From Cephalopachus bancanus (taxonomy: Eukaryota; Chordata; Mammalia; Primates; Tarsiidae), in contig JAPVLO010000039.1 in assembly GCA_027257055.1 (NCBI GenBank), forward strand, positions 4,494,501 through 4,558,500: a stretch of DNA of 64,000 bases, read 5' to 3'. Of this stretch, positions 1-10,800 are shown piece after piece. The notes below the pieces were generated by a model. That model was not told where the DNA came from and searched no databases. It saw nothing but the letters and a program-made list of their open reading frames with translations. The stretch's first letter is position 1, and every line of letters begins with the position of its first letter. The position numbers and the translations under genes were made by a program.

Positions 1-295
1 CATGCTCAGAAGGATGCCGAGGAAAGCAGGAGAGTCAAGCACTTTTTTAACCTCTGGTTGAAACCTCAGTCCCGCTCACTAGTGTGACCCACTGCAAGAA
101 CATGCGGTAACTTGTTTCTGTCCAAGCATTTGAGGACAAAGAGTTGTCTGGAAAGGGTGGACGTGGGAGTTCCTGTCAGTCTCCGACACCCGACTCCCAC
201 ACGGCCAAAGAGGCTGGAGACACAAATGACGCTGGGTAGGAGGTAACAGCAGGATTCCTGGACCATTTGGGCTGGGATCTGTCAGGGACTGAGCT

Positions 296-625
296 GTGAT
301 CCCCTCCCCCACTTCGCACCCCCTCCACATTCATATGTTGATGTCCTAACTCCCAGGACCTCAAAACCATGACTGCTTTTGAAGACAAGGTCTTTAAAGA
401 GGTAATTCGGTTAAACTGAAGTCACTAGGGCAAGTCCTAATCCAATCTGAGTGGTGTCCTTAGAAGGAGGGGAGATGAGAGCACAGACACGTGTTCAGGA
501 AAGACCATGTGAAGACGGCCACCCACATACCACGGAGAGAGGCCTCTGAAGAAGCCAACCCAGCCTTTCCCTTGGTCTCAGACTTCTGCCCTCTAGAACT
601 ATGACTCCTCCTTCCTCCAGAAGAT
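296..625 (+). mobile_element. MLT1-type MaLR LTR fragment
   Basis: The order of blocks matches the ERVL-MaLR MLT1 LTR: a start around 'ttcatatgttgatgtccta', then 'gtctttaaagaggtaatt', 'cctaatccaatctgagtggt', and a 3' part with 'agacttctgccctctagaac'. It is an old non-autonomous LTR without internal sequence. The 3' end is vague because the polyadenylation region has decayed. Subfamily is not assigned. Confidence 0.8.
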
Positions 626-734
626 ACACCATAAGGCACAAGAAATCAACAAGCAAATCCAAGCTGGTCCTCAGAGCTTGGCTGGTTAGGACGGATGGCA
701 CCAGGCTCAAGCATGCCAGCAAGTTCGGATCCCA

Positions 735-830
735 ACCAGACCACTGGGGAGCTTTGTGACCCATGACCAGTTTCTTGACCTCTCTGTGCCCCAGTCTCCT
801 CACCTGAGAACAGCAGTGAGCATCAAAGCA
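735..830 (+). repeat. MIR SINE fragment
   Basis: It contains the MIR core pattern of a 'tgtgacc' stretch, then 'cttgacctctctgtgcc' and 'agtctcctcacctgagaa'. Only the central core is recognisable. Confidence 0.6.
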
Positions 831-869
831 GAGCAGCACCCGAGCCCTAGGAACCACTGGGTGACTTCA

Positions 870-1015
870 CTGCTTCATTCCTTCAACAAATGCCTCCTGA
901 GCCTGTACCACTGCTCTGGGGACTGTGGGTGCAGACAAGATGTGCCCTGCCCAGCTCTGTGGGGCTTCTCTTCTGGCAGGGCTTCACCCGCAGTGAGTGA
1001 ATGCACCCTAGTAAG
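870..1015 (-). repeat. L2-like LINE fragment, antisense
   Basis: It begins with 'ttcattccttcaacaaatgc', the antisense of the usual L2 3' terminus, followed by weakly matching body sequence up to the 'gtgagtgaatgcaccc' region. Highly diverged. Confidence 0.45.
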
Positions 1016-1641
1016 AAGGAGAAGGGTGACTTCAGCACAAAGCCAGCCAGAGTCACCTCTGGAGGGCGGGTGGCTGCTAACGTCTCCCATGCAGGCTCTC
1101 TGGCACTGCAGACACCCTTGATCACACAGCCCCAAGTCCGGGTGGGGTCGCTGCAAACTGCATATGCTGTTTGGCACCAGATCAGTCTCCTGATCAGACT
1201 CCAGGACGTCAGAGCTCCATCTCCTCTCCCGCTGCTGTTCAGCAAACAGCTCCCTCCTTCCCCTCATCCCAGGATAAAAGCTCCGCGGTACCACCTGGCA
1301 CTCAGCATACGAGCTTCCTGCAGGGCCCCCAAGGCATGCCCCAGGCCCTGTCACCCTGCCTTGGAAGCCATGTCCAAGCTAGCCAGCCTGAGGCACATGC
1401 GTGGCAGCAGCCGAGAGAGCCCTATGGCGAGTCTGAATGCATTACACGGACAAGCAATCACAGCCACTGTCCTTGTGCCTCCTGGGCAGGAGACAAGGGA
1501 CACAGGCCTGTGTTTAAGAAACCCGGGGACTCAGAGGCTCTCAGGAGCTCTTCCCAACCTGGGCACAGACTTTAAGTCTCGGCAAGAGTCACCAAAAGTC
1601 ATGGAACTTCCCAAGGATACACAGGGACAGTGGTGAGAGAT
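1016..1641. other. Unique sequence, no gene recognised
   Basis: About 625 bp without a clear repeat. The open frame of 211 codons on the plus strand (1001-1636) shows no domain, is low in hydrophobic periodicity, and ends in what looks like a decayed antisense MIR ('cccaaggatacacaggga', 1609-1626). I do not call a gene. Confidence 0.4.
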
Positions 1642-1953
1642 TTTTATTTCATTTTATTTTTGAGTGAGTCAGGGTCTCTGTCACCCAGGCTGAACTACAG
1701 TGGCACAATCATGGCTCACTGCAGTCTTGACTCCCTGGGTTTAGGCAATCCTCTCACCTCAGCTTCCTGAGTAGCTGAGACTACAGGCATGCACCACCAC
1801 ACCCAGCTAATTTTTTTTTTTTTTTCTTTTTTTTGTAGAGATGGGGTTTTACTATGTTACTCAGGCTGGTCTCAAACTCCTGGGCTCTAGTGATCCTACC
1901 ACCTCGGCCTCCTAAAGTGTTTGGATTACAAGCATGAGCTACCGTGCCCAGCT
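1642..1953 (-). mobile_element. Alu (older, AluJ-like), antisense
   Basis: A full dimer in antisense with 'gtcacccaggctgaactaca' and 'cctcggcctcctaaagtg'. The right arm comes first, then a T-rich middle linker, then the left arm. It lacks the lineage-specific changes of the younger Alus in this window. Confidence 0.95.
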
Positions 1954-1980
1954 GCAAGATAACTTTTAAAGTTAGAACGC

Positions 1981-2295
1981 TGGGCCAGGCATGGTGGCTC
2001 ATGCCTTTAATCCTAGCACTTTGGGAGGCTGAGACAGGAGGATTGCTTGAAGCCAGAAGTTGGAGATCAGTCTGGGGAACATAGCGTGATCCTCTACACA
2101 AAATAAAACAATAGCTGGGTGTGGTGTCATGCATCTGTAATTCCAACTACTCAGAAGGCTGAGGCGGAAGGATCACCGGAGCCCAGCAGGTCGAGGCTGC
2201 GGTGGGCGGGAACGGCCGCTGCACTCCAGCCTGGGTGACAGAGCGAGACTCCAGCTCAAAAAAATAAAATAAAATAAAATAAATAAAAACAAAAA
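1981..2295 (+). mobile_element. Alu with mosaic arms
   Basis: The left arm is of the older type ('ggctcatgcctttaatccta', 'gaagccagaagttggagatc'). The right arm carries the derived blocks 'gcggaaggatcaccggagcc' and 'gcccagcaggtcgaggctgc'. The tail is (aaaat)n. It is either an intermediate subfamily or a gene-conversion mosaic. Confidence 0.93.
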
Positions 2296-2412
2296 CTAGA
2301 ACCTACACACGTATACAAATACCAGATGGTGACAAAGTCTATGAAGAGAGCAGAAACAAGGCTGGGGATGGAGAAGGACACAAGGTTCCTATTTTACTTG
2401 GGTGGTTAGGAA

Positions 2413-2707
2413 AGGCCACACTGCGGCTCAGCCTGTAATCCCACGCCTTGGGAGGCTGAGGTGAGTGGATTGCCTGAGCCCGCAGGTTCGAGACCCGCCT
2501 GGACAACTTGGTGAGACCTCATCTCTACAATAAATCAAAAATTAGCCGGGTGTGGTAGCGCGCGCCTGTAGTTCCAGCTACTTGGACGGCTGAGGCAGAA
2601 GGATCGCCGGAGCCCAGCAGGTCGAGGCTGCAGTGGCCGGGAGCGGCCACTGCACTCCAGTCTGGGTGACAGTGAGACTCCAACTCAAAAAAAAAAAAAA
2701 AAAAAAA
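2413..2707 (+). mobile_element. Alu, young lineage-specific type
   Basis: It has 'ggctcagcctgtaatccc', 'ggttcgagacccgcctgg', the linker 'tctctacaataaatcaaaaa', and a perfect 9-bp hairpin at 2630-2653 (GCAGTGGCC / GGCCACTGC). The tail starts 'ccaactcaaaa' and is a pure A run. The 5' end is degraded. Confidence 0.95.
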
Positions 2708-3061
2708 GATATGGCAATATTTAAAAGGAGACCAAGAGAAGCAAGGGAGAGAAGCTGCAAGGATAGTCCAGGCTGAGGGCAGGCAAGAAAAAGGACTCAG
2801 TTCTTGGCTTGGAGGCTGGAGGCTAAATAGTCCATGGAGTGATAAATTGTTACAAATAATTGTAATAGTAATAACAAATGGTGGCTTTTTGTGTGTTCCT
2901 GGCCCTGCGAGATGGATGACCCTCAGCCCTTCGAGTAAATAACCACCCATCTTTGAATGACTGAATGACTGAATCTCCTCAGGAAGACAACAGACTAAAG
3001 AACTGAAGATCTCCCTCTGTCCCTGCCACAGGGTGTGGTCCACCAGCCAGCATAGGAGCCA
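2708..3061. other. Unique sequence, no gene recognised
   Basis: Purine-rich at its start, then AT-rich 'taataacaaatggtggcttt'. It includes a short duplication, 'gaatgactgaatgactgaat' at about 2954-2973. No gene or clear repeat is seen. Confidence 0.4.
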
Positions 3062-3527
3062 TCCTGTCCCTGCCTCAGGCCTACAGAGTCATGATCTGCA
3101 TCTTAGCCAGATCTCAAGTGAGTCCGCTGCAGGTTAAAATGTGAGAAATGACCGGGAATGGTGGCTCATGTCTGTAATCCCAGCAACCGGAGAGACAGCA
3201 GTGGGAGGATTGCTTGAGGCCAAGAGTTTGAGAGCAGCCTGGGCAACAAAGTGAGACCTCTTCTCTATTAAAAAAAAAAAAGGAAGGAAGGAAGGAAAGA
3301 AAAGAAAAGAAAAAGAAAAAGTAGCCACACTTGTCGGCATGTATCTTGTAGTCCCAGCTACTGGGGAGGCTGAGGCGGAAGGATTGCCTGAGCCCAGGGG
3401 TTTAAGGCTGCAGTGAGCCGTGATCATGACACCATACTCCAGTCTGGGCAACCGAGTGAGAGACCCTGACACCAAAAGCAAAAAACGAGACACGCTGGTC
3501 AAATATCCCAGGGACTCCAAATCCTTG
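3062..3527. repeat. MER5-type fragment (copy 1), split by an Alu
   Basis: 3062-3148 plus 3488-3527 align with one contiguous block at 5043-5162: 'atctgcatcttagccagatc' against 'atctgcatcttaaccagatc', then 'cagggactccaaatccttg' against 'cagggactctaaatccttg'. The first part resembles the 3' end of a MER5 hAT-Charlie element. The Alu at 3149-3487 interrupts this copy. Confidence 0.7.
3149..3487 (+). mobile_element. Alu with expanded middle A-rich linker
   Basis: An older dimer ('tggctcatgtctgtaatccc', 'tgcagtgagccgtgatcatg'). The linker between arms has expanded into (ggaa)n/(gaaaa)n at about 3270-3325, a microsatellite born inside an Alu. Confidence 0.93.
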
Positions 3528-3715
3528 CTTCTAGGAGCTGTTTAGCACCTTCTAATACTAAAAGTGACCAAAAATTTTCTCCTAAGCTTTTTTCACAAAC
3601 CCCTAAACTCTCTAAGCCCTTGTTTGCTCATCTGTAAAATGGGCCGGAAACTGCCTGGCCTCCCCCTTTCACAGAGTTCTGTAAGGACCAAGAAAATAGT
3701 CTGGGAAAGCTCTGA

Positions 3716-3866
3716 TATGGGGTTTTTGGGGGGATGATGATAAAAATGTTCTAAAGTTCCCTGTGGTGCTGTTTGCACAACTCTGCGAATATACTGAAAA
3801 CCACTGAACTGTATCGTCTAAACGGACAGATTGTACTGCAGGTGAATTATATCTCAACAAAGCTGG
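3716..3866 (+). mobile_element. L1M 3' UTR end
   Basis: It matches the ancient mammalian L1 3' end in order: 'gataaaaatgttctaaagtt', 'ctgtggtgctgtttgcacaa', 'ccactgaactgtatcgtcta', 'gaattatatctcaacaaagc'. Sense orientation, truncated at its 5' end. Confidence 0.85.
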
Positions 3867-3937
3867 ATTTCACAGTCTTTATGAACTTGGAAGGATGATT
3901 GCCATGCCAGGATTTCAAGTCAACTCTCAACCAGATT

Positions 3938-4244
3938 TAGAGAGGAAGAGAAAGAGAGGAGGGGGAAGGAAAGAGAAAGAGAAGAATGAGAGGGAGAAAA
4001 AGAAGGAGGGAGAGAGAAAAGGAAGGAAGGAGGAAGGGAAGAAAGGAAGGGGGGAGGGGGGAGAAGGGAGGAGAGGGAAAGAGAAAGGGGAGAAAGAGAA
4101 AGAAGGAAGAAAGGAAGGAGGGAGGAGGAAGGGAGGGGAGAAAGGGAAGGAGGGAGAGAGGAAAAGAGGAAAGGAAAGAGGGAGGGAGAGAGAAGATGAG
4201 AGAGGTGGAAGGAAAGAGAGAGGACAGGAGGGAGGGAGGGAGAT
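3938..4244. repeat. Polypurine (GA-rich) tract
   Basis: About 300 bp of almost uninterrupted A and G on the plus strand with shifting (ggaa)n, (gaaa)n and (ggga)n units. The long 'open frames' here are low-complexity K/E/R/G strings and not genes. Confidence 0.97.
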
Positions 4245-4384
4245 CAGCACATTGGCGGGGACAACAGGCAGCGCAGATGAGGACAGCTTGTTGGCAGGCT
4301 TAAGGACGCTGGGATCATGTGGCCACCAGCGTGTGTGTGAAGATGCAGATGAGTCTGCAGAAACCTTGTCCCACTGAGCACTGC

Positions 4385-4535
4385 CCAGATATGTTTGTCT
4401 GGTGAATGTCCTAGAATGGACACCCTCTGAGAGCAGAGACTTGCTCACTACAGTACACCCAGCTCCTGGAACAATTCTTGGCATGCAGGAAGTGCTTGCG
4501 ATATGGTTGCTGAGCTACTGACTGAATAAAGTCCT
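4385..4535 (+). repeat. L2 3' end fragment
   Basis: It reads as the decayed L2 terminus: a 'gagagcagagacttg' block (L2: gagggcagggact), 'cagctcctggaacaattctt' and 'ggcatgcaggaagtgcttgc', ending near 'ctgactgaataaag'. Confidence 0.65.
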
Positions 4536-4794
4536 GGCTCCATCTCATAACTGCCAGTGGAAGGACCTGAGAAGATGCATTTTGAGGAACTGTTGGGTGA
4601 TTCTTATGTGTATACAACCTTAAGCTTGAGGACCCTTGCTGTGTAAGGTCTACCAGAGCCCTGTACTCCTGGCAAAAGAAAACAGCTTTCTCTTAAGAGA
4701 TATCTCAGCCTTCTCTCCTCAGGCCAATGTTAGGATGCCCCCCCCATGAATGATCACCTCACTGGTGGCGTCTCGTTTTGACCCCCACCTCTCC

Positions 4795-5040
4795 TCAGTG
4801 GATATCAAAATCCAGGGATGCTCAAGTCTCTTACATAAAATGGCCCCATATTGGAATATAACCTACGTATATCCTCCTATAATACTTGAAACCATCTCTA
4901 GATTACTTACAATACCCAATACAATGTAAATGCTGTATAAATAGTTGTTATACCATATTGTTTAGGAAATAATGACAAGAAAGCAAAATCTGCCCATGTT
5001 TGGTAGAGACACAACCATCTTAGATCTAACTATATTTTCA
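4795..5040. mobile_element. Tigger/MER2 DNA transposon
   Basis: It follows the MER2 (TcMar-Tigger) consensus: 'tccagggatgctcaagtctc', 'cataaaatggccccatattg', 'tctctagattacttacaata', 'atacaatgtaaatgctgtat', 'tgtttaggaaataatgacaa'. No coding capacity remains. Confidence 0.88.
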
Positions 5041-5042
5041 AT

Positions 5043-5162
5043 CCATCCCCACCCCAGACTTACATAATCACAATCTGCATCTTAACCAGATCCCAGGTGA
5101 GTCCTGTGCACATTGAAATGTGAGATGTGCTGCTCAAATAACTCAGGGACTCTAAATCCTTG
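5043..5162. repeat. MER5-type fragment (copy 2), uninterrupted
   Basis: This is the intact counterpart of the split copy at 3062-3527. It starts 'atccatccccaccccagact' and runs through 'gagatgtgctgctcaaataa' to 'ggactctaaatccttg'. The match goes past the point where a MER5 element would be expected to end (about 5133). Confidence 0.7.
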
Positions 5163-5269
5163 AACCAATCAAAGATTGTGGAGTCCACAGACATGAAGGG
5201 CTGCCAGCATGTGTTCCTGGCTCAGGCTCTTCAGCCTCTGCTGCAACTACTCTGACATGGTAGCAGGAA

Positions 5270-5393
5270 AGTCACAGTTCATCAATGAACAACTGTGGCA
5301 ATGGGTGTGGACATGTTCCAATAAAACTTTATGTATAAAAACAAGCATAGAGCCTGATTTGGTCCATGGGCCAAAGTTTGTCAACTCTTAGCC
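5270..5393. mobile_element. hAT-like DNA transposon end (MER family)
   Basis: 'ttggtccatgggccaaagtt' followed by 'tgtcaactctta' is the decayed form of the common terminal motif 'ggcccgtgggccatagtttg...ccctg' of mammalian non-autonomous hAT elements. The exact family is not assigned. Confidence 0.55.
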
Positions 5394-6489
5394 CAAACAA
5401 ATGAAACACAACAAACAACAAACATACAACAAGAGGAAAGTCAAGACCCAACTTTCAGAAATTCCACAGGCATGGATGAAGATCTCTGATGACCTAACTC
5501 TGTGACCTAACTGATTCATTTATTCCTCCAGTGATTATTTATTGGGCATGTACTCTGTGAAGCAGTGTTTACAGACCAGTGCACAGGACTCCTTGACCCC
5601 ACGAAGCTTTCCCCAGTGGAAAAGACTGACATTCAACATCATGAATTAATCATGCATAATTAACATCCCACCATTTTGAGAAGTGTGACCAACAGAAAAT
5701 ACTAGAAGTGAGCCTCCCAGCATCTCAGAATTGGTGATTCAGAACACTTGGTGATTCCTAAATCATTCCATGGCACACTGAGTTGACACAAATTGTGAGA
5801 ATTAATCTGGTTGGCATCAGAACACTGCTTTAAACAACTAGAGACTGGACGGTCCACCATAGACTGCAGATCACTGATGCCAAAAAGAATCCACATGCTA
5901 GAAAAAGCTGCTGAAAACTTTGGGGAAGACTTGATTCGTGTGTGGTTTCTACCGAGGAAAACACTTTTCAGGACTAAGAGGATAATGTGAGAAACTGAGA
6001 CCCACGTGTTTCTGGCAACATTTCAGATAACCCAGATAGCTCAATTTTCCCACAGCCACATTTACTTTTAACACATGTCCAAGTCTTTGCTGTTACAAGA
6101 TGGTCATCCTTCCCAGGAGATGCTAGAACGCTGGTTTTTGGCCGCTGCTCTGAATACCGAAAGATATGTCCATGGTGTGGACATCACTACTACTACCCCT
6201 GGACACTGATGTGGGAAGCATTGGGTACAAAAATATGGAGCTGGAGACACATGTGTTTACACATCATTCAGATGGGTTGCCTGGATGATGGTTTCATTGT
6301 GGTTTGGGGGCTCGCAACAAGTCTCTTCTTAGTAGGGGTGGGGAACCGTCACTACCCTGGTATTTTCCATGTCCTCCTCTGCCTAAATCATTTCATGACA
6401 CGCTGAGTTGATGCCAGCTGTAAGAACTAGCCTTTGAGTACAGCATTCGGGGTAGGGGGAATCAGCACTGAGCCCAGATGAAGCCTATA
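5394..6489. other. Unique AT-rich sequence with an internal diverged repeat
   Basis: No gene. Two segments about 625 bp apart resemble each other: 5758-5804 ('cctaaatcattccatggcac', 'actgagttgaca') and 6383-6429 ('cctaaatcatttcatgacac', 'gctgagttgatg'). They may be two fragments of one unrecognised interspersed repeat. Confidence 0.45.
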
Positions 6490-7000
6490 GCCCATCTTCC
6501 ACATGCCTCGGTTTCCTCACCAGTTCAACATGGTTGACCGTGATATCTATTTCACAGGGTGTTGTCCAGATGATGTGAATCAATCTTGTTATGGGCTGAA
6601 TTGTGGTCCTCCAAAATTCACGTGTCAACATCCTGACCCCAGCAGCACCTCAGAGTGTGACTGTATTTGAAGACAAGAGTCTTTAAAGAAGTTAAATGAC
6701 AGTCAGATAATTAGGTTGGGTTCTAAGCATCTTTATATTATAAAAGGAGATGAGGGTACGGACACAAAGGGCAGACACAGCAAGAAGACGGTTCCCTATA
6801 AGACAAGAAGACAGGTCTCAGAAGAAACCGACCCTGCTGAGACCTTCATCTGAGACTTCCAGCCTCCGGTACTATGAGAAAATGCATCTCTGTCGTTTAA
6901 GTTCCCCAGTCTGGGTGCTTTGTTCAGGCAGCCCTAAGAAATGTACACAGCGCTTAGAAGACACTCAGTGCTCAACAGACATTAGAGATCACCATTCTGT
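6490..7000 (+). repeat. MIR SINE split by an MLT1 LTR
   Basis: 6490-6589 holds the MIR core ('cctcggtttcctcaccagtt', 'atctatttcacagggtgttg', 'gatgatgtgaatcaa'). The expected continuation 'cacagcgcttagaagacact' and 'cagtgctcaacagacatta' resumes at 6950 after the LTR. The LTR therefore inserted into an older MIR. Confidence 0.75.
6590..6945 (+). mobile_element. MLT1-type MaLR solo LTR
   Basis: Nearly complete from 'tgttatgggctgaattgtgg' to the 3' end 'tctgtcgtttaagttcccca' and 'ggcagccctaagaa'. Internal marks are 'gagtgtgactgtatttgaag' and 'gagacttccagcctccggta'. No internal retroviral sequence is attached. Confidence 0.88.
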
Positions 7001-7003
7001 AGA

Positions 7004-7803
<800 letters not shown>

Positions 7804-9057
7804 ATGACTGCAGAAAGTCAGGCATGTTCTTCTTTCATGCCCTGGGCCACCCATGAGTAGGAGTTGAGCCCTCATATTCCCAGGAGGCTCAGCTGTGACT
7901 GTCTTCATGAAAACTCTGCTAAGGGGTAAAACACAAAACAGAGAGGTGAACCCAGGCACCGGGAGGGGACGCAGCCACTCAGGTGTTCCCCTCCAAGGCA
8001 GGTGGCAACTCACAGCAGGGACTCCTCTCCAGGAGTTTCTGACAACAGCCAGGCAGAGAGGGAGCCCCCCCTCTTTGTTACCTGCTAATGGTGTGTGAAG
8101 GAAAGCAACTCTCCCTGCCCCAGGGTCACTCATGGCTGATGGAAATGCTCTGTCCAGAGGCAGTCTGGCGAGATTTTCAATCCAATTTCTCTCAAGTGAA
8201 AGGCTAACAGGATAAGATCGCTCCCTGTTAACAACCGGGATTGTGAGTGAAATCTCGGGGTTGGGGAGAAATGAGGTCACAAAATCAAGAGCTTACCTTG
8301 CAAAGCAATCCAGTCCGCGCCCTGGGTCTCTGGGCTTCCCTCCCAAGCCTCTTAATCTCATGTTGAACATGCCCGTCCCCAGGAATGTCTGTCCAGGGCT
8401 TTGGGCTCTGTGTCTCAGGGTCAGAGCTGCCCATGGAGGTTTGTGGCCGGGGCAGCTGGAGCTACAGGGGCCTGTCCAATGGCACCCTGGACTCCTCGTG
8501 GCAGGGAGAGCAGGTCAACACTGTTTTCCAGAAACAAACACAGCCTCAGAGCTAAGGTCTCACAGACGACCCCTTCAGCCAGCTCGTAAAGTGAACAGTT
8601 TTCTCATGTGGCTTCTCCCCTGCTGCAAATCAGGCATGAACTACAGTGACTGTGAGTCCATCGGACATTTTGTCCTCTCCTAGGGTGGCAGCCAGACTCC
8701 TAAACAGCCTGGCATCTCTGAAACCACAGAAAGCAAATATCTGGGAGGCGCTGGCATCCAAAAGCAGCCTGAAGGTCCCACACCCCACATGGAGTTCTTC
8801 AGCCCCATGATCCCGCCCTGCACCATGGGCCTGACTCACGCTGGTGTCCAGGTGCAGTAAAATTCATATTAAGCATCACCCTTTAATGTAAAAGGAAACT
8901 CTTGAACTGAAACTAACCTGACTCACCTTCCTGAGCTGGCTTCTATTTGACCCAAAATGAGCATTCAGAAGTAATGGACGAGTAATTGAACAAGCAAGTT
9001 CAAACTGGTTGATGATTTGCAACATGGATGATGCCCGTGGACTTTTCTATTTTTAAT
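7804..9057. other. Unique sequence, no gene recognised
   Basis: Moderately GC-rich from 7900 to 8850. Open frames on both strands (up to 146 codons at 8243-8683) show no domain or signal peptide and no matching splice-site pattern that I trust. Confidence 0.4.
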
Positions 9058-9187
9058 ATAATTTTTTTTTTTGTGGAGACAAGATTTTACCATGTTGCCC
9101 AGGCTGGTCCTGAACACCTCAAGCAGTCCCCCAGCCTCAGCTTTCCTCAGTGTCAAAATTACAGGCATGGGCCACTGCACCTGGCTG
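9058..9187 (-). mobile_element. Free left Alu monomer-like copy, antisense
   Basis: Only a left-arm equivalent is present: T run, 'catgttgcccaggctggtcc', 'ttacaggcatgggccactgc'. No right arm adjoins. Consistent with a FLAM-type monomer or a truncated Alu. Confidence 0.85.
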
Positions 9188-9312
9188 ACACATATTTTTA
9201 AACAGCTTTATCGAGGTATACAAAAACCTGTATGTATTTAATGAGTTTGGACAAATATATACACCCAGAAGCCACCCCTACAACAAATGAACCAGACATA
9301 TCCATCAGGTCG
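9188..9312 (-). mobile_element. L1M fragment, antisense
   Basis: It matches the antisense ancient L1 3' region: 'aacagctttatcgaggtata', 'acaaatatatacacccagaa', 'gaaccagacatatccatca'. Confidence 0.7.
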
Positions 9313-9545
9313 GGATTCCATCAACACGAAGTTCAAAAACAGTCAAACTAAGGAGGGAGAGTGTGCTGCTGGAGGCGGGTGCTTCTGACTGGGAGTGGCC
9401 ACGGGAGCCTTCCAGGAACTGAATGTGGTTTACATTTTGGTCTGGGTGGTGGTAACCCAGGGACACACATTGTAAAAATTTATAATGCTGCATACTTAAG
9501 ATCTGTGTAATTTATAACGTGTATAGTAATTTACGCCTCTATTTT
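9313..9545 (+). mobile_element. L1M 3' end, sense
   Basis: 'ttggtctgggtggtggtaac' followed by 'cattgtaaaaatttataatg' and 'tacttaagatctgtgtaatt' is the ancient L1 3' UTR. It lies next to an L1 fragment of opposite orientation (9188-9312), so two insertions or an inversion occurred. Confidence 0.75.
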
Positions 9546-10372
9546 TAAAATTGCCAACCATCTATTGAGTACATACTGAGAGCTCAGACACCCACGGTTT
9601 GAACAGCATCCTCATGGTCGACACCAGGTGAGAGCAGTCCCTTCCGTGACACCACAGACAAGCCTGTGAGTTGCTGCTTGGAGAACGAGAGACACCCCCA
9701 GCACCCTGCTCCCTTTACTTCATCATGGCTGCCTGGCCAGGCTCTGTGATGAATCAGAGAGCAAGCCTGGCTTTCCCCATTCCCAACATTAGCTTGGGAA
9801 AACAGAGAACGAGAAATGAAGCAAAAACAGCAGAACACCAGGTCTCCGGAAGCACAACTCACTTTCACTAAATCCTTGAGAATAAAGACAGCTCTCGGAA
9901 AACAAGGCTGGCAAAACCCAAGGACTGCAGAAAGCACACGCACCTGCCTTTCCACATTGCTGGACCTGAGGTTTCTGGACTTCAAGGGACACTGCCATGT
10001 GCGGGGCACCCTTAGCAGGGGAGAACAGGTCAACTACTGGAGAACGCAGCAGAGTCCTGGGCAGATGCAAACCAGCCTCTGGGCTCTCGACTCAGCACCA
10101 GGCTGGCTTGGAACAGCTGAGCTCTCTGGACTGGGGTCAGGGAGAATGGAGGCAGAAGGCCCTCCACGAGGCCCCAGGGCCAGTGTGAGAGGGAAAAACT
10201 TGCTTACAGCGTCGTCCACAGGACAATTGTCCCAGGTCTTTCCTGGCAGGAAAGAGAGAGGAACAGTGTGTGCTAAGCATCCAGGGGTCAGTCAGAAGGG
10301 GAGCCAGGGCCGGACATGGTGCTTGGCACATAGCTGGCCTCAAAGGGTATGTGTTGAATCTCTGTGTGCATT
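9546..10372. other. Unique sequence, no gene recognised
   Basis: The plus-strand open frame of 217 codons (9816-10469) has no recognisable domain and ends inside a microsatellite. A frame on the other strand covers the same bases. No exon is called. Confidence 0.4.
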
Positions 10373-10475
10373 CATGGACAGAGGGACGGACAGAAGGACA
10401 GACGGACAGACAAATGGACCAGTGGGTGGATGGGTGGATGGATGGATGGATAGATGGGTGGACGGATAGGGGAAA
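10373..10475. repeat. Tetranucleotide microsatellite (GGAC/GGAT)n
   Basis: A graded array: 'gacagagggacggacagaag' moves into 'gacagacggacagacaaatg' and then 'ggatggatggatggatagat'. The unit changes from GGAC/GACA to GGAT along the array. Confidence 0.95.
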
Positions 10476-10582
10476 TATCAGACCCTCAGTATCCACAGCT
10501 GGGGCTCATGGTCCAGCCTCTAGCTCAGCAGTGGTCCCCTCCCCTCATTCCAATCGGGCCAAAATGCAACCATTTCACTCAT

Positions 10583-10800
10583 GGAAGCCAAGGTGAGGAG
10601 GAGGAAAAACAGGCAGGAAGAAAAAAATGGAGGGAAGAGGAGAGGATGAGGAGCAAGGGCGGAGGAGATGGGAGCAGGGGGAAGAGGAGAGGGTAGGGAA
10701 GAGGGGAAAGGACAGAAAAGGAAGGAGGGAAAGAAAGAGGAGGAGAGAGACCGGAGGAAAGGGAGAGGAAAGAGAAAGAGAGAGGGGAGGACAATGACAG
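10583..10800. repeat. Polypurine (GA-rich) tract
   Basis: Around 215 bp of interrupted purines with (ggga)n, (gaaa)n and (gga)n, with a few C and T breaks in the first half. Low complexity. Confidence 0.95.

Noticed and set aside
3895..4484. Lys/Glu/Arg/Gly-rich plus-strand frame and its Ser/Pro/Phe-rich antisense
   Set aside because: Simple-repeat translation of a GA tract.
9188..9545. Single L1 with an internal inversion (twin priming)
   Set aside because: The orientation change fits, but the two parts overlap in the same 3' region in my reading and are too decayed to align by eye, so I list two fragments.
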